The notes beneath the pieces were generated by a model that was given only the letters and a program-made list of their open reading frames with translations, did not search any database and was not told where the DNA came from. Shown piece after piece: positions 11,409 to 22,331 of a DNA stretch of 64,000 nt; positions within the stretch are counted from its first letter, which is position 1; every line of letters starts with the position of its first letter. The position numbers were made by a program, and so were the translations under genes. Source of the stretch: a virus; the IMG/VR virus record IMGVR_UViG_3300027996_000026, positions 1 to 64,000 of that record; one strand, written 5' to 3'.

Positions 11409-11825
11409 TTAATACTTGTAACTGATTGCTTTCACGCACATCATCTGTGCTTCTATACATAGCTCTGTTGCTCTTTGCATAAGCATTGTTTTTTCTGCAG
11501 ACTGTGGATCTTGCATTCAAAAATCTATTGCTACTAAATCTATTGCTTTAGCGAATAATTCTTTTATCTCTGTTACTTCCTGCATTCATCCAGGATTAAA
11601 TGTTTTTCAAACTAATTCTTCTCATAAAGTTAATTTCTGTTCTTCAGTTTTTTCTTCAGATATATTTATATCATCCATTGGAACTCAAGTAAAAAATTCT
11701 TTTGCTTCTGTAAATGTTTTACACTCGTGTTCTCTATTTCATTCCATACACTTTACAGTTATATTTCATGATGTACTAAGAAACATTTGTTCTGCTTCTT
11801 GTATAGTTAATGCTATTGGGTTCAT
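11409..11825 (-). CDS. Hypothetical helical protein (138 aa)
   Basis: The first 45 residues include NITVKCMEGNREHECKTFTE. The C-terminal half is helical (SAEKTMLMQRATELCIEAQM) and ends VKAISYKY, nearly identical to the tail of the adjacent HNH gene. The helical pair with SxEKTxxMxRATE loosely recalls small phage nucleotide-sponge (Acb2-like) proteins; that is only a weak impression. Confidence 0.6.
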
Positions 11826-11834
11826 AATATTTTT

Positions 11835-12107
11835 TTATGCAAATAATTTTCTGAAAAATCCGAATCACTTATCTTTAGGTAATCACTTAAACATTTTTTT
11901 ACTTATGTTTTTATATGAATTAGCTATTTTTTGTTCCTCGAATATTTTAATTCTTTTTTCTTTTCACTTTGGATGTGATGTATATACAGAATTATTTCTA
12001 ACTCTGCTTCTAACTCTAGATGCTTTTCTATCATACACTCTATTAGTAAATGATAGTATTCTATCTTTTGTTTTTAACTCATCATTTATTTGTTCTCTTG
12101 TTTTCAT
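11835..12107 (-). CDS. Highly basic small protein (90 aa)
   Basis: Very rich in Lys and Arg (RKASRVRSRVRNNSVYTSHP), with a C-terminal GFGFFRKLFA. The charge suggests nucleic-acid binding. There is no recognisable fold. It is packed between the RusA-like gene and a helical protein. Confidence 0.65.
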
Positions 12108-12110
12108 AGT

Positions 12111-12659
12111 TTATTGTAATATTGATATTTCCATTCTAGGATGTTCTATGTCTTTTCATCATACAGATGAATAAGTATTTGTTAAATGTTTAACATTGTC
12201 TTCTGGTATACATCACAATTCCTGTAATGTATCACAAAAGAATTTATCTACTATAGCTGTTATATTCATAAGATCACAAGTAGCTGCTGAATAATATAAT
12301 TTATATGTTATTTCTATAGGAGTTTTGAATGTCTTTCATTGAAGCTGACTCTTCATTAAATCCTTATAAATTATCTTCATATTATTATTTACTATAAAAT
12401 CTACATTACGATACCAATTTAAATTTAAAGATATCTTTCAGTCTGGTACTGTTTTCTTTCTTACTGGTATATATATAGGTGATATAATAACTCAATGCTC
12501 TGCTTGTGATACAGAATATATTAATGATTGTTCTAATTTCTCTGTTTCTTTTCTACGCTTTATTATATATTCATCAAAGAATAATAATTGCTGATTAGTC
12601 ATTTTAGATCTTGCTATAAATTTATTTCATTTCTTTATTTGTTTTAAAGTAATAGCCAT
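12111..12659 (-). CDS. RusA-like Holliday junction resolvase (182 aa)
   Basis: The C-terminal region CDLMNITAIVDKFFCDTLQE then GCIPEDN matches the RusA pattern of Asp-x-x-Asn, Lys, a second Asp, and (D/E)D-N that forms the metal site. The central part has the RusA-like strand ISLNLNWYRN. RusA enzymes resolve recombination intermediates before packaging. It neighbours other recombination genes. Confidence 0.75.
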
Positions 12660-12662
12660 AAA

Positions 12663-13136
12663 TTAATCTTGATTATCTAATAAACTAGTTTGCATATCAA
12701 GCTGTACTGGAGCTGATATAATCATAGGAACTCATCATACATAGAAGATGAACATATCTGCTACTTTAACTGTAACATTCTCATAGTCTTCTAACATTTT
12801 CTTTATTCACTTGAATACAGATAATTGTAATCATACTCTTCATATAGCTACATAATCTGTTTTATTTGAATTAACATATCATTTGAATGCATCAAGTGGT
12901 GTTCCCTCTATTGCTTCATATAATGAGATCAACTCATTAATTTTTTCTGATATATTCTCTGGTTCTAATACTTCCAGTATAGGTAATGTATGTTCTTGCT
13001 TAATCATTGTATGATTATATATAATCCTTTCATTACCATAGAAAGCTATTCATGTATCCTTATTCTCTGCATATACTAGTTTTTTTCTACTAATATATAA
13101 ATCAAGGAACAGCGAGACCTCTTGTTTTAAATTCAT
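12663..13136 (-). CDS. Hypothetical protein (157 aa)
   Basis: It starts MNLKQEVSLFLDLYISRKKL and has a hydrophobic C-terminal strand region (VADMFIFYVGGVPMIISAP). It abuts the RusA-like gene with a 3-nt gap and is the first sizeable gene after the leader region at 13.4-13.9 kb. Family unknown. Confidence 0.65.
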
Positions 13137-13149
13137 AATTATCTGAATT

Positions 13150-13190
13150 AAAAATTAAAAATAAGTCATTTAAGACTTAGGTATAAGTCT
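13150..13190 (-). terminator. Terminator hairpins after the 58-aa ORF
   Basis: AAGTC/GACTT with a 6-nt loop (13163-13178) is followed on the minus strand by ATTTTTAATTTTT. A competing hairpin, AGACTTA/TAAGTCT (13173-13190), overlaps it, so two alternative structures are possible. Confidence 0.5.
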
Positions 13191-13217
13191 ATCTAATAAA
13201 TCTAATAAAGCAAAAGA

Positions 13218-13394
13218 TTATTTTAAATTTTGTAAATAACTTTCCTTATTTGTTTTTCTAATATAAAAAAAAGCTATAAATATTTTTATTCTATTCTGAA
13301 GATTTATAAGTGTATTTATTTGTAAGTCTATATTTTTTTCGTTTTTGTATTTTAGTTTATATAGATCTAGTAATCTTATTTGTAACATTGTCAT
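13218..13394 (-). CDS. Small basic protein (58 aa)
   Basis: The frame MTMLQIRLLDLYKLKYKNEK... ends YLQNLK before TAA. It contains no UGA or GGN glycine codon, so it reads identically in both codes. It is Lys/Leu/Ile-rich and helical. It lies between the leader region and a terminator, which supports a real short transcript, but a fortuitous AT-rich ORF is possible. Confidence 0.45.
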   Translation of the reverse strand: MTMLQIRLLDLYKLKYKNEKNIDLQINTLINLQNRIKIFIAFFYIRKTNKESYLQNLK

Positions 13395-13762
13395 ATTTTA
13401 CTATTTATTAATATAAATATTATAATGATTTATTTTAATGCATAATCCTGGCATTAGATATAATATTATTTTTATTAATTTAATTATATAAAAAATTATA
13501 TCATTGAAAGATTATATCCTATTTACTGCATTCCCTCTGTAATATAATATATAAGTAATATAGAAGATAACACTTCAATAAAATTCTGAAATATAAATTT
13601 CAGTTAAATATATTATCATACAGAGGAGCAATAGACAGTCATGATTTGTACATCATCGATGAGTTATAGAGCCTATCCTACTTATATTCCCCCCAGCTAA
13701 TTAAAGCTGCGTCGGTTATGATATGCATAAAGTAGTTGCCTACATATCCCAACTTGTATTGT
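13395..13762 (-). other. Non-coding structured leader region
   Basis: No gene-like frame is seen in this stretch. In the minus-strand sense it holds a helix near 13715-13755 (GATATG/CATATC extended by GTTGG/CCGAC), a small AGCT...AGCT hairpin followed by a G6 run, and a large imperfect inverted repeat at 13534-13626. The left part is plain AT-rich sequence. It follows the attenuator-like element and precedes the early operon. Confidence 0.5.
13534..13626. repeat. Inverted repeat enclosing a perfect inner hairpin
   Basis: Arms 13534-13552 and 13608-13626 pair at 17 of 19 positions, beginning CCTCTGTA and ending TACAGAGG. Inside, 13586-13603 is a perfect 7-bp hairpin, CTGAAAT/ATTTCAG. Both strands could fold. 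Confidence 0.65.
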
Positions 13763-13794
13763 AAAAAAAAACTACCGAACTATTAGTGGTAGTT
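13763..13794 (-). terminator. Strong intrinsic terminator of the leader RNA
   Basis: A 7-bp stem AACTACC/GGTAGTT with an 11-nt loop is followed on the minus strand by nine Ts (13763-13771). It is the best terminator in the region. Confidence 0.8.
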
Positions 13795-13852
13795 CAGTAG
13801 TCAATACTCGTGAGGTATGAATTACTCCGTACCACTAATACGAGTTTTATTT
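13763..13852 (-). ncRNA. Attenuator-like leader RNA / small RNA
   Basis: A promoter at 13859-13886 should start RNA near 13852. The RNA first forms a hairpin with ACTCGT/ACGAGT ends (13806-13845), then a strong terminator (AACTACC/GGTAGTT, 13770-13794) with nine Us. The 11-nt segment TATTAGTGGTA of the first hairpin is perfectly complementary to TACCACTAATA, which contains the 5' arm of the terminator. Pairing these would undo the terminator. This is the three-helix design of transcription attenuators; the ligand or trigger is unknown. It may also simply release a ~90-nt small RNA. Confidence 0.6.
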
Positions 13853-13858
13853 GAAAAC

Positions 13859-13886
13859 ATATTATTCATTTAATAATATATGTCAA
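13859..13886 (-). promoter_or_regulatory. Sigma70-type promoter of the leader/early operon
   Basis: A consensus TTGACA (13881-13886) lies 16 bp from TAATAT (13859-13864) on the minus strand, directly upstream of the structured leader and just past the stop of the acidic-repeat gene. Confidence 0.7.
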
Positions 13887-13895
13887 AACTTTTTT

Positions 13896-14375
13896 TTATT
13901 TTAATGAATCTAAATACATATTTACTGCATTTATTTTTAAATTATCATCTAATGATTCATATGTATATTGGTCATTAACCATAGCTTTAAACTGGATAGC
14001 TCTCATTAATAGTACTAATGATTCTCTTTCTATAATTATATCTTCATCTTCAGTATGTTTTAATTTATGACCATACAATTCTCATAATCTAGATTTTTGA
14101 TCAGATGTTAATTCTTCTGGAATTTCTGCAAGATATGCATCATAATCTAAACTAGATTCTTCTGATTCATCTGATTCATCTGATTCATCTGATTCATCTG
14201 ATTCATCTGATTCATCTGATTCATCTGATTCATCTGATTCATCTTCAACTATTGGATCTTCATTAAGTTCTTCTGAAGGTGCTTCATCAGCATCATCTAG
14301 TTCAGTTACTTTATTTTCTAATCAAGTTAATGATTTATCTAGTGTATCAATGTTCTCTTTTAAGTCTTCTCACAT
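13896..14375 (-). CDS. Acidic protein with (Asp-Glu-Ser)n repeat (159 aa)
   Basis: The centre consists of nine perfect copies of a 9-nt unit encoding an Asp-Glu-Ser repeat. The N-terminal third is acidic and the C-terminal third is a helical domain (RESLVLLMRAIQFKAMVNDQ). It is the last gene of the fibre block, transcribed after the giant fibre gene. Possibly a virion-assembly or fibre chaperone by position; function unknown. Confidence 0.7.
14164..14244. repeat. 9-bp tandem repeat, nine copies
   Basis: Nine perfect consecutive copies of GATTCATCT (plus-strand form) lie inside the acidic protein gene. Copy number is likely to vary by slippage without shifting the frame. Confidence 0.9.
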
Positions 14376-14395
14376 AATTTAATATGTTATAATAT

Positions 14396-14419
14396 AAAAA
14401 AGATTAATATAATTAATCT
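14396..14419 (-). terminator. Terminator after the giant fibre gene
   Basis: AGATTAAT/ATTAATCT (8 bp, 3-nt loop) is followed on the minus strand by a T-run. It separates the 1,972-aa fibre gene from the acidic-repeat gene. Confidence 0.6.
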
Positions 14420-14457
14420 AATAGCTAGTTTAATCATATTAATCATTTTGTAAAATT

Positions 14458-17400
14458 TTAGTTATCCATAACTACATTATTTAAATCAACTAATTTTTTT
14501 CATAATTGATCTAGTTTATCATAAGCTTTCTCAAACTTATCTCAACTAACTATATTAAGTAGTTCTTTAAATTCATCCATAACCTTTGTTTTCTCGGCTG
14601 TATCTATCTTATTTCATTCTTGAAGTAGTTTCATATCATCTGAAACTTTAAGTAGCTTAGAATCGAAATTTGATATGATTTGTTTTTCTAGATCTCATGA
14701 ATACTTATTTAATTGTTCTCATATAGATTTAGTTAATAATTCTACATCAACTTCTTTATATGTATCTATTTGATTTCTAATATAAATAATGTCATCTTTC
14801 AGAGGTGTCTTTGAAACATATCATTTTATTTCATCTAAATTCTTTAATAAATCTTTCTCATTTATTCAAGACTCTTTTTGTTGCTTAATATTTTCAATTC
14901 AAGTCTTAACTGTTTCTAGAACATCTTTCATTTTTGAAATTCATTTATCAAGATCATCTCATATATTTGTATATATTTCTGATCATACTTCTCAAGTATT
15001 AGAATTAATATCTTTTATTGATTCTTTAGATATAGCTTCTACTTTACCTATCATATATTCTAAAGCTGTATTTAATTCAACTATAGATATACCTCATGAT
15101 GATGATCATCAATTTCATCTTCACATCCATTGATCTTTATTCTCATAATTATCTAATGCTGTATGTAATTCAGATTCATCTAATCATCAGCTTCAGCCTT
15201 GTTGTAATTCATATCAAGCACTTCAATCATCTGTTATATATCCAGACACATCTTTTCCCCATACTGCTGCAGCATTTTCACTAGCTGTTGGTAAGTCTCC
15301 TATATCTCATGTTATTACATTAGCTCATGTTACAGTTGTTACAAATACATCTGCTTGCCATCTTATATCTATTCACCCTCATCAAGTTGTGACTCCACTA
15401 TTTTTAACTGGCCTAACTCAATCTTCTCTAAAAATACGGATTATATCTGTTTGCCATACATTAGTTGATGTAATGTTATCCCAGAATATATTTACTACTG
15501 TATTGTTAATTCTTAAATTTCAAGCATCTATTGCTGTAACTCATCCAAAGAATGCTGCAATTCATAGAGATGTCGTTGTATTATAGATAAACCAAGCATA
15601 TGCTTCTTTTGCTGTAAAGTTTACTGCTGACGATATATCTACTTCAGTATCTGTATAATCTGCTGTAAATTTAGTAATAGTTGAACCATCTAAAGCATAA
15701 GATATATATACAGTATCATCTGATTGACTATCTAAGAATGTTAATCAACCAGCTGTTACTATTCAAAGAGATTCTATTCATAGTTTTGCTGTAACACCAT
15801 TAGTATATGTTGCTCTTATTCTTATACTATCACCATCTTCTAAATCTAATCAACTTCATAGATTGTTTATATAACTGTATCAACTTCATCAACTTACTAT
15901 AGAATTATCTAATTCATTTGCTTGTGTTACATTATATAACTGTACTCTTGTTCAATCTATTAAGTTTGCATTACTTATGGTAACCGATACTGGTGGTTCA
16001 TATGTACTACCATTATCTGCTGTAAATAAATTAAAATCTGGATGAGGTGTCGTTCAATCACTTAATACAACTCTAACTCATTTTATAGGAGTTCATGTAG
16101 TTCAATCTATAACCCCATTAACTGTTTTAAATTTATTTCAACTAATCTGAACTAAATCATGCCAGTTGAAAGCATCTACTCATTGGAAAGTTCCACCTTG
16201 TCATATATTATATCTTAACCATCTCATTATCTCTTCTCATGTATGAGCTGTTGCTGAATCTGTAATAGTGATACCAAAGTCTTTTCAATTCCATGTTACT
16301 GGACTAGCTCAATGATCTGTGATAGTTAATCAAGTAACTGAAGGATCTCATGTCGTTAATCCATTACTACTAGGAGATAATCATATTACATATAATTGGT
16401 CTTCTAAAGTACCATATTGTCAATATACATCTTCTCTTACTTGGTCATATCAATCAGCTTGTATTTCTACTACTAGATGGTCTGTATAATCAAAGTTTCA
16501 ATGAGTCACATCTCAATACACTTGTATTAATTGGTCTATTTTATCTGTATTATTTGCATTAGTTGTTCATGTTCAATCTTGTTGTTGGAATCTTGATTGC
16601 TGATTGAAGGCTTCTCATACTGATTGTATAGCAGACCAAGTAGCAGTTGTTGTTCAACCATCTGTATACCTCAATCCATCTCTTGATAAGAAAGCTATAG
16701 AAGTATCTCAGTCTGACCATTCAACTCAATCAATGAAAGTAAATGAATTTGGTCAATTAGTTGTGATTGTAAAAGGTTTATTTGCTAAAGCTTCTCACTC
16801 ATCTCAAAGTGCTATCCATTGTTCTATCATATAAGAATAGAAATTTTGTACTGTAGACGCTGTAGTTAATTTAAACGACACTCAAGGTGTTGCAAATACA
16901 TTTGTATTAATAGTTAATCAACTAGATACTACATATGCTCTATCTCATAATTGAGAAATAGGAGTAGATGTTGAACCACTTTCTGATCCTGTTACCTCTA
17001 TTCATGTTACCCTTATAGGTAAATATCCAGCTTGCATTATTACATAATCTATTGTAATACTACCAGATACTTCTTCATTCCATGTTTCAGTTATTCAACT
17101 ACTTAATGTAGAAAACTTTTCTGTATCTGTTCAAGTTTCAAATACTTTAACAAAACTACCTGCAACTAATCAAGTGAAAGCTAATCATCTACTTATCACT
17201 ACTGGTACTGTATAATAAGTTCAGTCATCTGACATAAATCTACTAAAGTCAGCATGTGCTGTTGTTCAGTCTGATTGTACTACTCTTACTCATTTATTAG
17301 TTCATGTTCATAATATATCAATTCTTTGAGTCCTAAAGTCAGAACCATCATCAAAGACCATATCTGACCAATTAAATACATCTATAGAATCAAAGCTACC

Positions 17401-20376
17401 ATCTTGTGCTAGATTCCAGTTAATATATTGTCTGATTTGTTCTCATGTATAACCTCAATTATCTTGGATTGTAATACTATAATCTTTTCAGTTCCATGTT
17501 GTTGGTGCGTGTTGTGTAATTGCTATACTTAATGCTCATGTGTCAGATGCAGTAACTCAGTTTGCTGTTGGTTCTAAATTAACTACATATAATTCATCTG
17601 CCAAAGTACCAAATATACTGGATAAATCAGCGTATGCTTCATCATATCCAGCTACTTGATATTTAATTTTTAAATGTCCTGTATAATCAAATACTCAATT
17701 GTCAAATATTTTTATTAATTGGTCTATATCTCCACTCGCTAAAACATTCGTTACAGTTCAATTTGCTACTTGTTGATATTCGGCTGTCATTCAAGTAGTT
17801 TCTCACGAACTCCATACTGCAGCCCATACATCTGTTGTAGTGCCTGTTACTTCATCAAAATATCTTAGTCAATCTCTATGTAAATAGTTAAATGATCCTG
17901 CAGAAAAAGACCAAGTTAATAATGAGCTAGAGTTTAGAGAAAAACTAGATGTACCATTTGAAGATAAAGGAAGTGGTATATTTGCCAATGCTGCTGCCTG
18001 TAATGTCTCTAATGCCCATATAGCTTTTGTATAGTTATATGTTTGCTGTACTGTTGCAGATTCTGATACATCAATTACACTACCAGATATACTATAATTT
18101 GTACCATATACTAATGGTCAGTAATCTGTATTTGCTGCCCTATCCTCTTTTTGTTGTACTGGGTAGTTTGATTGTGTTGCTCATACAGTATATGAAGTAA
18201 TATAAATAGGATCATAATCTGGATGTAGAATACTTATATCAACATCTTCTTCTATTGTAGCTAAATATGTTTCACTAGTTGAAGAGCTTGACTTATAGAA
18301 TCTTTTATTTGTCCACGCTGTAGCAGCATATTCTCAAGCAGGTACTATTAGAACAAAAGAGCCTGATTCTAGTCAAGTAAATTCAATTCATTTACTAGGG
18401 GCTGATATTGTAATTCCTGTTGCTGAACCTGAAAATGCTGTAGTTACTACATTACTTCAATTTTCCATTACTGCGGTTAGTGCACTAGTATTAGTTGAAT
18501 CATAATGTACATCTATTGTATTATTAGTAAATGTTATTCAATCAAAATCTAGACTTATGTTTCAAGTTCAAGTATATTCTAATCTAATAGCTACTGCATT
18601 GTTTAAGAATGTACAATTAGCTAAGTTATCTAATAATGCTTGTAAAGCAGTTTGTGTTGCTCATGTAAGAGTGATTACTTGTGCATCTATACTATTAGAA
18701 AAAATATTACCTGCTGAAAAGTCATGCATTGTTGTAAATTGAATCTCCTCACATGAATCAAAAGTATATCATACCACTCATGAGTCTAAAGCCTCTAATT
18801 GTAATTTAGCATTACTAACTACATTTCATGAACCAAGAGGATTACCGCTTGTTAATTTAAACCAATGATAATCTCACATATTAATAGACTGTGTAGATAA
18901 TGTAAAATCATTCCCTGTTCATGTATCTATTTCAAAAAATAAATCTCAACTATTAATTTGTACATTTGTTCTTAATAATGTTTCATTATATGCTCATGCA
19001 TATTCTATAGATTGTCCAGTTGAATCCCATATTATACCATTTGTTAATTTAATAGATTGAAAACATATAAATTGTCCAGTTGCCATTCAAGACTGAGCTT
19101 GAACTGTTTTAACATCTTGAATCTTTGATGCTTTCACTACATCATTTAAATTACATGGAAAGGTTGTAGAACCTCATGTCATTGGCAGGTAACTTAATGC
19201 AATTACTCTATCATAAGAACTACCAGCATAACCATTAGGTTGAGACCCTGCTATTGCAAAATGGTCTATATTATTTAATACAGTAGTATCAACTGTCCCC
19301 CAATCCTCTTTATGCGTTAATGCAGATGGATTAATTAAAATTGGTACATTTAATGTACTTGATGATGGAGAGGTATCTTTAGCATCTATTTTATATCTTC
19401 TAAAATTAGTTCAATCTCATACTATTATATTTTTACCTATTGGCTGGTAAGGTGTTTTCATACCATCATCCTTTGAACGAACTGCTATAATTTTATTATT
19501 TATGTCAAAAGCTGCACTTCTACTAGTACAAGCTAATGCACAATTTACTGACCTATAATCTGTTCAATGTGACACTCATCATATTGACCCAAAATTATAA
19601 GGTATAGAAGTAGCATATCCATTTACAGTAGGTATTAAATTTGAACCAGTTGATGTTAAATCTACATTGGCTGTTGACCCTGTAAAAATCCCATGTGAGT
19701 TTAAACTCCATGCAGGTAGAATAATATCACTAGACATTATTGAGTCATCTACATATCACACTTTTTTATTTGTTCAATCATCTCTAAACGCAAAAGTAAT
19801 CCATGTGAAAGACCTAGTTCATGTATTTGCAAAATAGAAATTTTCTACTGGTGTTGTATCTCCACTATTTGCATAAGAAAAAGCAGAGTAGTGATAACTA
19901 TGACCTGCTTTATAAAAATCAGATGCATTCACTATATTAGCATCAAATACTCCAGCATAACCATCTGAAAACATATGATGGAATATTAAAGTATTATCTG
20001 TTACTGGACTAATTTGATTTGATTGTAAAGGATTTTGATTTGAAGTAGCTCTACTTACTGTAGTTACATCAAAGGCATTTATTGTATCAACTCATCTAAT
20101 AACATGTGCATTTAATCAACATGCATTATTAGAGACTGTTATAGCTACTGAATCTGAACCTGTGGCAGTTGCTCTTTTCCACCATACAGCATTATCACCA
20201 CCATTATATGTTGTCTTATTATAACTAACTGCATTCCACCCTGTTCAACTTGGAGGTGAATATGTTGCATATCTATCACTATATGTTAGTAATATTATAT
20301 CATCAGTATTAGCCTCAAAGAAAACTTCAAGATTTGGTGATACAGCTGAACTATATGATGCTACTATATATGCCAT
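14458..20376 (-). CDS. Giant receptor-binding / tail fibre protein (1,972 aa)
   Basis: One uninterrupted frame of 1,973 codons. The N-terminus (MAYIVASYSSAVSPNLEVFF) and beta-rich, Thr/Ser/Gly-rich body are typical of phage adhesins. A unit of about 350 residues occurs at least twice, each copy containing TWNGKD(Y/F).ITI, a Trp-rich stretch and KGVRVV.SDGTT. The last 250 residues are helical coiled coil. Glycine is mainly UGA. It probably forms the host-binding fibre for a very small CPR cell; the target is unknown. Confidence 0.85.
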
Positions 20377-20416
20377 AAATGTTTAATTAAGAATTAAGTA
20401 TTATTTATATATTTTA

Positions 20417-20872
20417 TTATTTACTATAGGCTAAACTAGCCCTATCATCCCAAATATTATCGAAATTTGCATTACTATCAGCCCATAAGACTATTAGTCA
20501 AGATGTTTCATCTAGTCGTTTTATTCTCCAGACTGCTGAGCTAGTAGTACTTCAAATTACAGCATCTCCTATGTATGTTATATTAGCTGTTGTTGTGTCA
20601 TCTAATATTAAATCATATACTGTCTTATAATCAATAAATATTTGTAGGTTATCCACATCTGACATTATAGTAGTATCATAATCCAAAGTTATAATATTTC
20701 AACTAATACTTCATCAGCTATCTGCAAAATTATATATAATAATATTATCTGTAACATTAGTTATAAGTAAAACCTGCTCTAATTTTATAGTATCTATTCA
20801 AGAAATAGTTATTTGTTTTAGACTTGCGTCAAAAGTATAACTTTATATATCTGTTCAAATTAATTGCTTCAT
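20417..20872 (-). pseudogene. Conserved phage fibre-associated protein with an in-frame TAA at codon 10
   Basis: The frame begins MKQLIGTDI, hits TAA at 20843-20845, then continues SYTFDASLKQITISGIDTIK and VLLITNVTDN to a proper TAA. The continuation matches a very common phage family whose start reads '...GTDIxSYTFDAS', so the TAA sits exactly where a sense codon (for example CAA) is expected. A single C-to-T change explains it. Alternatives are readthrough, reinitiation or an assembly error. Confidence 0.7.
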
Positions 20873-20874
20873 TT

Positions 20875-20988
20875 TTATAATGCTATAGAATAAGCTATTG
20901 CTTCTGCTTTAGAAGCTTTATTCTCTAAATCTATTTTAATATCAGTTAAATCTGGTGATGTATTAGCTGACTTTAATTGTATTCACAT
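20875..20988 (-). CDS. Small hypothetical protein (37 aa)
   Basis: The frame MGIQLKSANTSPDLTDIKID...AYSIAL is compact, with its stop 2 nt before the next ATG. Such tiny genes are common between fibre genes. Function unknown. Confidence 0.5.
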
Positions 20989-21001
20989 ATTTATTTAATT
21001 A

Positions 21002-21712
21002 TTATTTAATTTTTAAATGTCTTAATCTTATTGCCTTATCTAATGCTAATCTATTCTTTTTATCTAATGATTCTACGTTATAAACAATGAATCAAGTTTT
21101 TAAAACTTTTAAATAATAATCTACTAGCTTATCTTTTATTTCAATTGTTCTACAATTTAAAAAGAATATTCATTTATCAATTCATTCTCTGAATACACTT
21201 ATATCCATCTCAATTGCTTTTCTAGAACTATTTAGACTATCTAGTATATAATATTTCTTTGTCTTCTTAGAATAGAAGTATGTGAGAAAATGTCATACTA
21301 TTTTATGATCCTTTAGATCTACATCTAATTCGTCTATACTAATTAAATTATCTTCTTTAATTTTCGAATAAAGTCTACCTGCATATTTTAATCATATACC
21401 ATACGCATATCAATTTTTTAAATTCTTTTCAAATATATCTGAAGTTCATTTATGAATTAATATATCTACTGATAAATTAAATTTTTCGTAAATTGCTTTC
21501 TTAAACCAATTTGCTATTGTGTCAGCAAATGTTCACCATAAATTCCACCAAGCTTTATCTTTCTCAGCTTTATGTGATGTAGCTATTATATATTCGTTAG
21601 TTGCTTGTATTGAAAACATTATTTGAAATATATGAAACCATACATAAATACTACAAGCATTTCTTGTAAAGTATTCTAGTCATTGATTATATAATATAAA
21701 TAATTTATTCAT
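21002..21712 (-). CDS. Hypothetical protein of the lysis/fibre block (236 aa)
   Basis: It starts MNKLFILYNQGLEYFTRNAC. The Trp-rich N-terminal part (KDKAWWNLWGTFADTIANWF) suggests membrane proximity, but no clear transmembrane helix is seen. Its start overlaps the next gene's stop by 8 nt. Family unknown; close to the holin, so a role in lysis or entry is possible. Confidence 0.65.
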
Positions 21713-21926
21713 CTCATTTATTTAAAGTATTAAATTGCTTGTCTACTATATTGTTAAGAATTTTTCTAACTTGTGCTGCCCGATTTTCTCATTCTAATAT
21801 TTCTAATACTCAGTCACTTACTTCTATTCAAAATCATATGATTGCTCATTTTGGTATTATATCTTTATTTCATGTTTGTACAGCCACTCATCCATCTTCC
21901 ATATCGTAACATATTACTTTATTCAT
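21705..21926 (-). CDS. Small hypothetical protein (73 aa)
   Basis: MNKVICYDMEDGGVAVQTGN... with several UGA glycines and a helical C-terminus. Its ATG overlaps the upstream gene's TAA by one base. No family recognised. Confidence 0.6.
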
Positions 21927-22330
21927 TATGGTAAATATTTATTAATAAAATTATTTAATACTGATGTCTTTCAAGTTATGTACCGAGTTATCCAACATCA
22001 TAGACATACTCATATAAAATATCTAGCTCTTTTTAATGGTTTAACTTTATATACTTTCATTGAATGTAAGAATAAAAATTGTGATTTCCAATATCAATAT
22101 ATTTTATATCTGACTAACCGATCATGATAACAACAAGGTGTTAGTGTAGCTGGCTCTATTCTTTGTCAAAAAATACAAAATGGTATAGAACATCAATCAA
22201 ACTCAAATCATTCTTCTATCTCATCATAGATTCATGTTTCTGTATCTTTATGATAAAATCTAAAAAGTTCTACAACTCTCCATTGTTCTCATGATGTTTC
22301 AATTATTGAATGATCTGTAAATGTACTCAT
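21926..22330 (-). CDS. DUF1353-like lysis-module protein (134 aa)
   Basis: The motif EGFEFDGCSIP followed by CCYHDRLVR and a C-terminal region around FLHSMKV resembles DUF1353, where a (D/S)xxSxP and HDxLY pair are conserved. Such proteins often sit in phage lysis modules, next to holins, as here. The enzymatic role is unproven. Confidence 0.65.
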
Positions 22331-22331
22331 A

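Noticed and set aside
14164-14244. CRISPR array
   Set aside because: Nine-base head-to-tail copies with no spacers; a coding microsatellite.
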